NCBI GenBank assembly: GCA_012934845.2
Contig: WNNJ02001536.1
Span: 84,183-148,182 of the forward strand
Direction of reading: 5' to 3'
Origin: Pomphorhynchus laevis
Taxonomy: Eukaryota > Acanthocephala > Palaeacanthocephala > Echinorhynchida > Pomphorhynchidae
Length of the DNA stretch: 64,000 nt
Part shown: piece by piece, positions 59,050-64,000 of the stretch
How the letters are laid out: each line of letters opens with the position of its first letter
Numbering within the stretch: position 1 is the stretch's first letter
Made by a program: the position numbers and the translations under genes
The notes under the pieces: generated by a model
The model's input: the letters and a program-made list of their open reading frames with translations, nothing else
Database searches by the model: none
Told to the model about the DNA's origin: nothing

Positions 59050-61600
59050 CAACCGAAACAATAATAATAAGGATTTTTTTCAACAACTATATAACCGACA
59101 ATAACTAAAAAGAAAAACAGCTAAGAAACAAAACAGTACAAGAAATCTACAAAAATGTTGTCCAGTCTTCCAACAAATTTCTAAGGCCTAAGCTCCTGCA
59201 GGATCTGATCCCTCCAGCCGATCCAACATGCCGCTCTCCGACTGAACCACCCGTGGTTTCTCACCCCATCCCCCGAAAAGTCTAATCAAGACGGACTATG
59301 CTCGGTAATCGCGATATGAGGGGCTTAAGAAACCTTAGTCTTTGCTCAGGGAGACGTCCTCTCGAAAAGAAGACTAATCCCGGGATAGCCTAAGTACCCC
59401 AGAGGCGTGCTTAGGTTTTCCCATTCAACGGCAGATGCTGAGCCCGTTTCAGGGCCTACCTAGCTTTTTTCAGGATACGTTTAAGTCTATCCAGGTCAGC
59501 TTTCGTCGACCAGTTCACCGTAACGGCGAATTTCAGATATTTTACTCGACTTGTGAAGGTGGGGAGTGGTTGATTTGCAAATATGGAGGATAGAGCTGAG
59601 AGTGCTAATCTCTTCAATTTTTTCATGGTGGCAGGGAGCCATGAAACGCGACCACCTGTAATTTCGAGGAATTCAAAACAAGATTAGACATGGTTAACTG
59701 GTTTTTTAATTTTAAAAAGAAACTTCTTGATGAATGAAATTTGGGGGAAGGTGGTTTGTGAATAAGATAGTCGTTCCTGTTCTTGCGGATTGCTGCATTA
59801 ATCCAACGACAAGTTATGTCGTTGAAGTCACCAAGTATCATGTCATAACCACTACCTAATATACGATCCAGGAGGTCACGATTCTTGAAAATTTCTCCTG
59901 GCCGGATATAGATATTGGCTATGCTCATGCGTTTACCGTTCTTACAGAGCGATATAGCTAAACAAGACATGACTGGACAAGAATATTTTAACAGGATGGA
60001 AGATCTTAAAGATCATTAACTAGGGTTAGAAGACCTTGATATGAAGATGAATGAGGTGGGGCTATGTACGCAGTAAAGTGGGTATAAATGTGCTTACGGA
60101 TAAATCAAGTAATGTCCTGGGAGGGACGGATAGATCGCGTCTCCTGAAGGTTTATAACATCTACGTCTCTACCAGATAGAAGGCTAAGGGCAGAAGCACC
60201 TCCCGAGTTCCACTGGATGATATTCAGTGTAAAAGGCTCTTCACTACTTTGCATTGTGTTAATTCAGCTGGAGTGGGATTGCCTACCCCTAGCAAGAGCC
60301 CGGAGAGGAAAGGTTGCCATTCTCAATACATTCCCCACTAGGAGAAAGCACTTGCCCACCGGCATCGTCTTTATTTCCCAGGGATATCGCCCATTGCGAT
60401 CCATTAGTCTTTGCAAGTTTCTTCGGAGCTAAGGCGGTCTTGCAGCAGGCCTCTTTTTGGACCCCTGTGGCCTCTTGGCCTTCGAAAATACTGAAAGAGG
60501 GGAACGCGATTTCACATGTTCTTTTAGTAAGTTGACAACAATGAATTGAAATTCATCTTTCAAGATCTGCATCCTTGTATCCATCAAAGTCACAATATCG
60601 CGATCGGTCATTCTTACCTCACAAGGATTGGCCGAGGCTACAGCAAAGCAAGCTGGTCTAGGTGCCGGTGTACCGATATGTCGTGTTTTATAAGCCTTGA
60701 ATAAGGGGCAATGTCTAGACTACGCCGGGTGGGGTCATCCACAGTTGAATCATTGAGGGGAGAGGGCACATTTCTCCCTCATGGACTTCCCCAGCCCCAC
60801 ATACACCAAAAGTATGGGGCCCAAAACAAGAGTTGGCCCAGTGTCCCCATCCATGGCATCTATTGCAATGTAGAAACGTAAGTGAGTCTGTCTCAATTAC
60901 TGTGAAAACCAAATTGTAACCCAAGAATGGGCTGCACTTGCTGTTAGCAAGGAGCTTAGCATTATCAACGGTGATGGAGCAAAAAAAAATTTTTCACCTT
61001 AAAGTCCTTCTCAAAATTTTCAATATCTTCACCATAAACATATTCAGGAAAATTCGAAACCTAAAAGTTGCTTGAACGGACTTATAATCAGCCGATCCAT
61101 AGTCAGACAAGTTTTTTATGAAGTAGTCTAGATATGAGTAAGCCAGATCTGGAGAAGAAAAATAAATTCGAACTTCCGCTTCGAGGAATCGAATTGAATT
61201 AAAAAGAAATCTCTTCTGAAATTTCGAAGCGAACTCTCTCACATTGTTTTTTATCGTTATCATTACCAAGTTAGTTTATCTTGGCACCGAAGGGAGTTCA
61301 TCCGTGCTAGAAACAGAGATATTTGCAAGATCACTAACCTTTAATTCTTCTTTGATTGTATCTCCATTGGAAGCAAAAACTGTTGGATTCTTTGTTGCAC
61401 CGATAGTGTTTCCGCTGTTGCATATTTTCAAAATTGCAACAGAAACGACCAGTGGGTACTTAATTCTACTGATGAGTGTTGCTGAGTACTCCATAATTTC
61501 GATGCTAAACGTTTAGAAGTGACATGGATCCTGAAGTTCGTTGATTGAAGCCAGTTTCAATCAGCAACTTCATCGAAAACTTTACGAATTCAATTTGGAA
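59050..61600 (-). mobile_element. Jockey/R1/I-type LINE with deleted RT
   Basis: Read leftward from about 61600. ORF1 (about 61500-60430) carries an RNA-binding-type region (RIYFSSPDLAYSYLDYF) and the gag-like zinc knuckle CNRCHGWGHWANSC (CX2CX4HX4C) with a second degraded one (60924-60715). The endonuclease start (59970-59623) has RMSIANIYIRPGE and the GDFN block (MILGDFNDITCRWI). Then the sequence jumps to 3'-type sequence (59600-59160) and a tail with tta repeats ending near 59050. The RT is essentially missing. G+C is well above the flanks. Related fragments: 16760-18250 and 25690-26240. Confidence 0.75.
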
Positions 61601-63250
61601 TCCTGGCCGTTGTTTCATTCCACACATCCGGACTTAACTTATATATAATACGCTATATATATTCAATATAAAATTTGAATTCAAAAAATAGATTTTTTAA
61701 GAGCTTTCCCTTTGCTATGTCAATTGTATATGTAATTATGTGATTCAAACATTTAAGCTTAATATGCAAAAACCAACAGAACTTTTATTTCGTTATAAGG
61801 CTATTTATTACGGATGATCTAAATCATCCTCAATTACACTGTCAATAGATCCTGCAACCTTTTCGAAAGTTTCGTATGAAGAATTACCTTACTATGAACC
61901 ATAAAATCTAAATATTTAGCCTTAATAATTGAATATAGACTGCAACAAAATAATGAAGATAATTTTTCTGTTGCTAATAATTCATCAGGTCGACCGCTTT
62001 GAGTGGTTGCGTAAAGTCATTTAATTTGCTACTTACCCAGCCTGCTAATCGCCTTACGTTTCTTACTGTATGAATTCAGGCATTGGAAATAGTTTAATCT
62101 ATTTTTAACTTAATAGTATTTATTAGAATTTGAAATAAACTCCTATTATTCATCATTTAACGTTTTTAAAGATGCAGACGTTTTTGTCACTATGGAATCC
62201 GAATCAATCCGTGACTCAAACACTTGTAGCAGAAAATGACGTTACTACTAAATTACCACAAAATGACGTTAATGCACTACTCCATCAGCAGGTCGATTAA
62301 GTTCGCTATTTCGGCAATCTGGCCTTATTCTCAGGATAACAAGATAAATGGAATGGATTCAACTTATGCCATTGGCCAATGTAGTTCATCTGTACCTATA
62401 GTGTACTTGCGTTATCTCAAAATTCGTCATTATTTTAGGAGATTACAGGCTCCAGGACAAAGGCTAATATTTGTTAAGCTCCTATTATCGACATTATTAA
62501 CCATTATGTGTTGTGACAGGGCATTCACGTGCTGGTGTTTTTGAGCAGGCCCCTGATTTCATATCGAACTTGCTGATGAATATCCAGTATTTGCATAACG
62601 TTCAACATGACTTGATTTATTTTGCAAACATGTTTATCATATCTATCTCCTTGAAATTATTATTATTCATTAATAGAACTTTGTTTGAACGACTATAGTG
62701 AAATTCTTAGCAATGGTATGAAGATACAGCAACGATTATATGATAAGTTGTAAGAAAGTTTGGATGAAAACACCGATTTCTCGGCCATATTTAGTATATA
62801 TTTCAGTAGTCTAATCATCGTTTTGACGTAAACGTGCTTTTTATGAAAACACATGCATATTTTTATATTTATCATCTACATTTACGGGTTGTTACAAACA
62901 AAATGAAACATTAAATGAGCATTCGCTTTTTACTAAGTGAGTAAAACAAAAATAATTTAGCTGTCTTCATGCTATTGCTGCAATACATTAGAATTCTAAA
63001 ATCGAAGGAACTCGAAAATGTGCGATATTTGTTCAGTAGATACCTCTAGCTATAAATAAATAAATAAATGTTATCTTAATAAACTCTAGCTAATCGAGTT
63101 GCTATTGTAGCAATTGTCGCCTCATGTTTAGCCTATCCCGTTATTCGTCAGAAATATTTCGACAGACAATAGCATGTTGCGACAAAGTAATCGACGAAGT
63201 AATGCGGCTAACCTTTTGAAGTTCTTTTCCCGCCTCTTTGCTTTCTTGAT
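61601..63250. other. Intergenic sequence, no firm feature
   Basis: Two overlapping + strand frames lie here: a 42-codon frame from 62171 (starting MQTFLSLWNPNQ) and a 102-codon frame at 62236-62544. No family was recognised; this could be an unrecognised exon or an old element. Confidence 0.4.
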
Positions 63251-63251
63251 T

Positions 63252-63282
63252 TAATAGTAGTAGTAATAGCAGTAGTAGTGTA
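63252..63282. repeat. TAG trinucleotide microsatellite
   Basis: An imperfect (tag)n run with taa and cag interruptions. Confidence 0.85.
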
Positions 63283-63496
63283 CTGTGGAAATCGTAATAG
63301 TCGTATAATATAATTCAGATAGTCAAAGTTATAAAAAGAAGTACAAACTTGTCTCTATAGTTTACGTGTAGATAGCAGATAAGCGAGTGATTCTAGGTTC
63401 ACCGTCACAATCACTATTAATACAGCGTCGTTTCATAAAATTGATGCGTAATAAACACATAGTTGAAGATGATGTGGACTGGCAGCAGTAGCGGAG

Positions 63497-63623
63497 ATGT
63501 TCGCTTTATATAGCTACAGATTTACGCTAGTAGTAACAGTTTTACTGTTACTTCGTGTGATTGTCGTTGTAAAATTCTTCACAAACGACGAACGAAATGT
63601 CCGATTTAAATCACAAACAACAG
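63497..63623 (+). CDS. Candidate first exon of a membrane or secreted protein
   Basis: The ATG at 63497 opens a frame starting MFALYSYRFTLVVTV and continuing through LLLLRVIVVVKFF to NDERNVRFKSQTT. That is a strongly hydrophobic stretch after a short N-terminus, as in a signal anchor or signal peptide, followed by polar residues. A consensus splice donor (CAG|GTACTT) sits at 63623/63624. The frame also reads on to 63769 without a stop, so an unspliced short protein is possible. No downstream exon lies within the window. Family unknown. Confidence 0.25.
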
Positions 63624-63769
63624 GTACTTTTCATTATTGTAAATTAGGCATTTCTAAATGGATTTTAGAAAATGTGCAATTCTCACGAGCAGATATATGC
63701 AATGATAGAGTGAATAATCGCACAAGTTTAGCTCTGATAAACTGCTTGCAGACGGAAATAAAACTTTAA

Positions 63770-64000
63770 ATTCAATTAGTAGGAGAAAGCTGAAAAAATA
63801 TATTTTTATTGCTTTTTTCCCTAAACTGTTTCGTTAATTATTAACTACATATTATGTATTTCATTAATTCTAATCGAAATTAAATAGATATAAATTTAAT
63901 TTATAATAAAATTCCAACATCTTAAAGAGCAAAAAATATAATTATTTACGTATTTTATATGCTGACTCATCTTTTCCAATAGTTACAATAGTATATATTG
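63770..64000. other. AT-rich right end, nothing recognised
   Basis: Poly-A/T-rich sequence up to the window edge. Confidence 0.5.

Noticed and set aside
62236-62544. 102-codon open frame with cysteine-rich end
   Set aside because: No family resemblance, no splice or start context; possibly chance.

Overview
The window looks like nuclear DNA of a parasitic flatworm, most likely a blood fluke (Schistosomatidae). Reasons: it is very AT-rich, its host genes are sparse with long introns, and the repeats are a typical fluke mix (CR1-group, RTE-like and Jockey/R1/I-type LINEs, a Merlin DNA transposon, Ty3/gypsy fossils, Penelope-like elements with hammerhead-ribozyme-like ends, a tRNA-derived SINE). 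The species assignment is inference; no database search was possible.

Host genes. The clearest gene is a four-exon NDUFB10 (PDSW subunit of mitochondrial complex I) on the + strand, exons at 20839-20938, 22904-23042, 25164-25303 and 33785-34050. All splice junctions are GT-AG, phases agree, and the product is 214 residues with the family's two cysteine pairs. Its third intron (8.5 kb) contains a complete intronless short-chain dehydrogenase/reductase gene on the opposite strand (30246-31454). Two weaker candidates are a single-membrane-span hypothetical protein (40499-40903, - strand) and a possible signal-anchor first exon (63497-63623, + strand).

Layout. 1-5.0 kb: two CR1-group LINEs and a Merlin transposon, one Merlin end lying inside a LINE. 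7.6-11.8 kb: an old Ty3/gypsy fossil holding a nested LINE tail and a SINE. 11.9-13.6 kb: a foldback element and a hAT-type transposase remnant. 13.7-16.5 kb: about nine copies of a ~312-bp satellite. 16.8-18.6 kb: a Jockey/R1/I-type LINE and a ~100-bp-arm inverted repeat. 20.8-34.2 kb: NDUFB10 with its nested SDR gene and intronic repeats (RTE-like LINE tail, LINE fragment, Penelope-like ends, head-to-head SINEs). 35-45 kb: foldback elements, an RTE-like LINE, a GC-rich L2-like LINE and a ~950-bp foldback. 45-58 kb: a long AT-rich gene desert broken by small palindromic elements. 58.2-61.6 kb: a Penelope-like coding remnant abutting a Jockey/R1/I-type LINE. 61.6-64 kb: little recognisable.

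The most unusual signal is a set of short palindromic elements (35.3, 45.0, 50.2 kb, with an internal-deletion relative at 53.4 kb and a looser relative at 42.3 kb). In three of them the arms carry a CTGAAGA ... stem ... GAAA string resembling the hammerhead ribozyme of Penelope-like elements, facing each other across a short centre. A non-palindromic copy at 27.5 kb keeps a nearly complete hammerhead core. A second theme is an ~80-nt module shared between the tRNA-derived SINE and a large foldback family.
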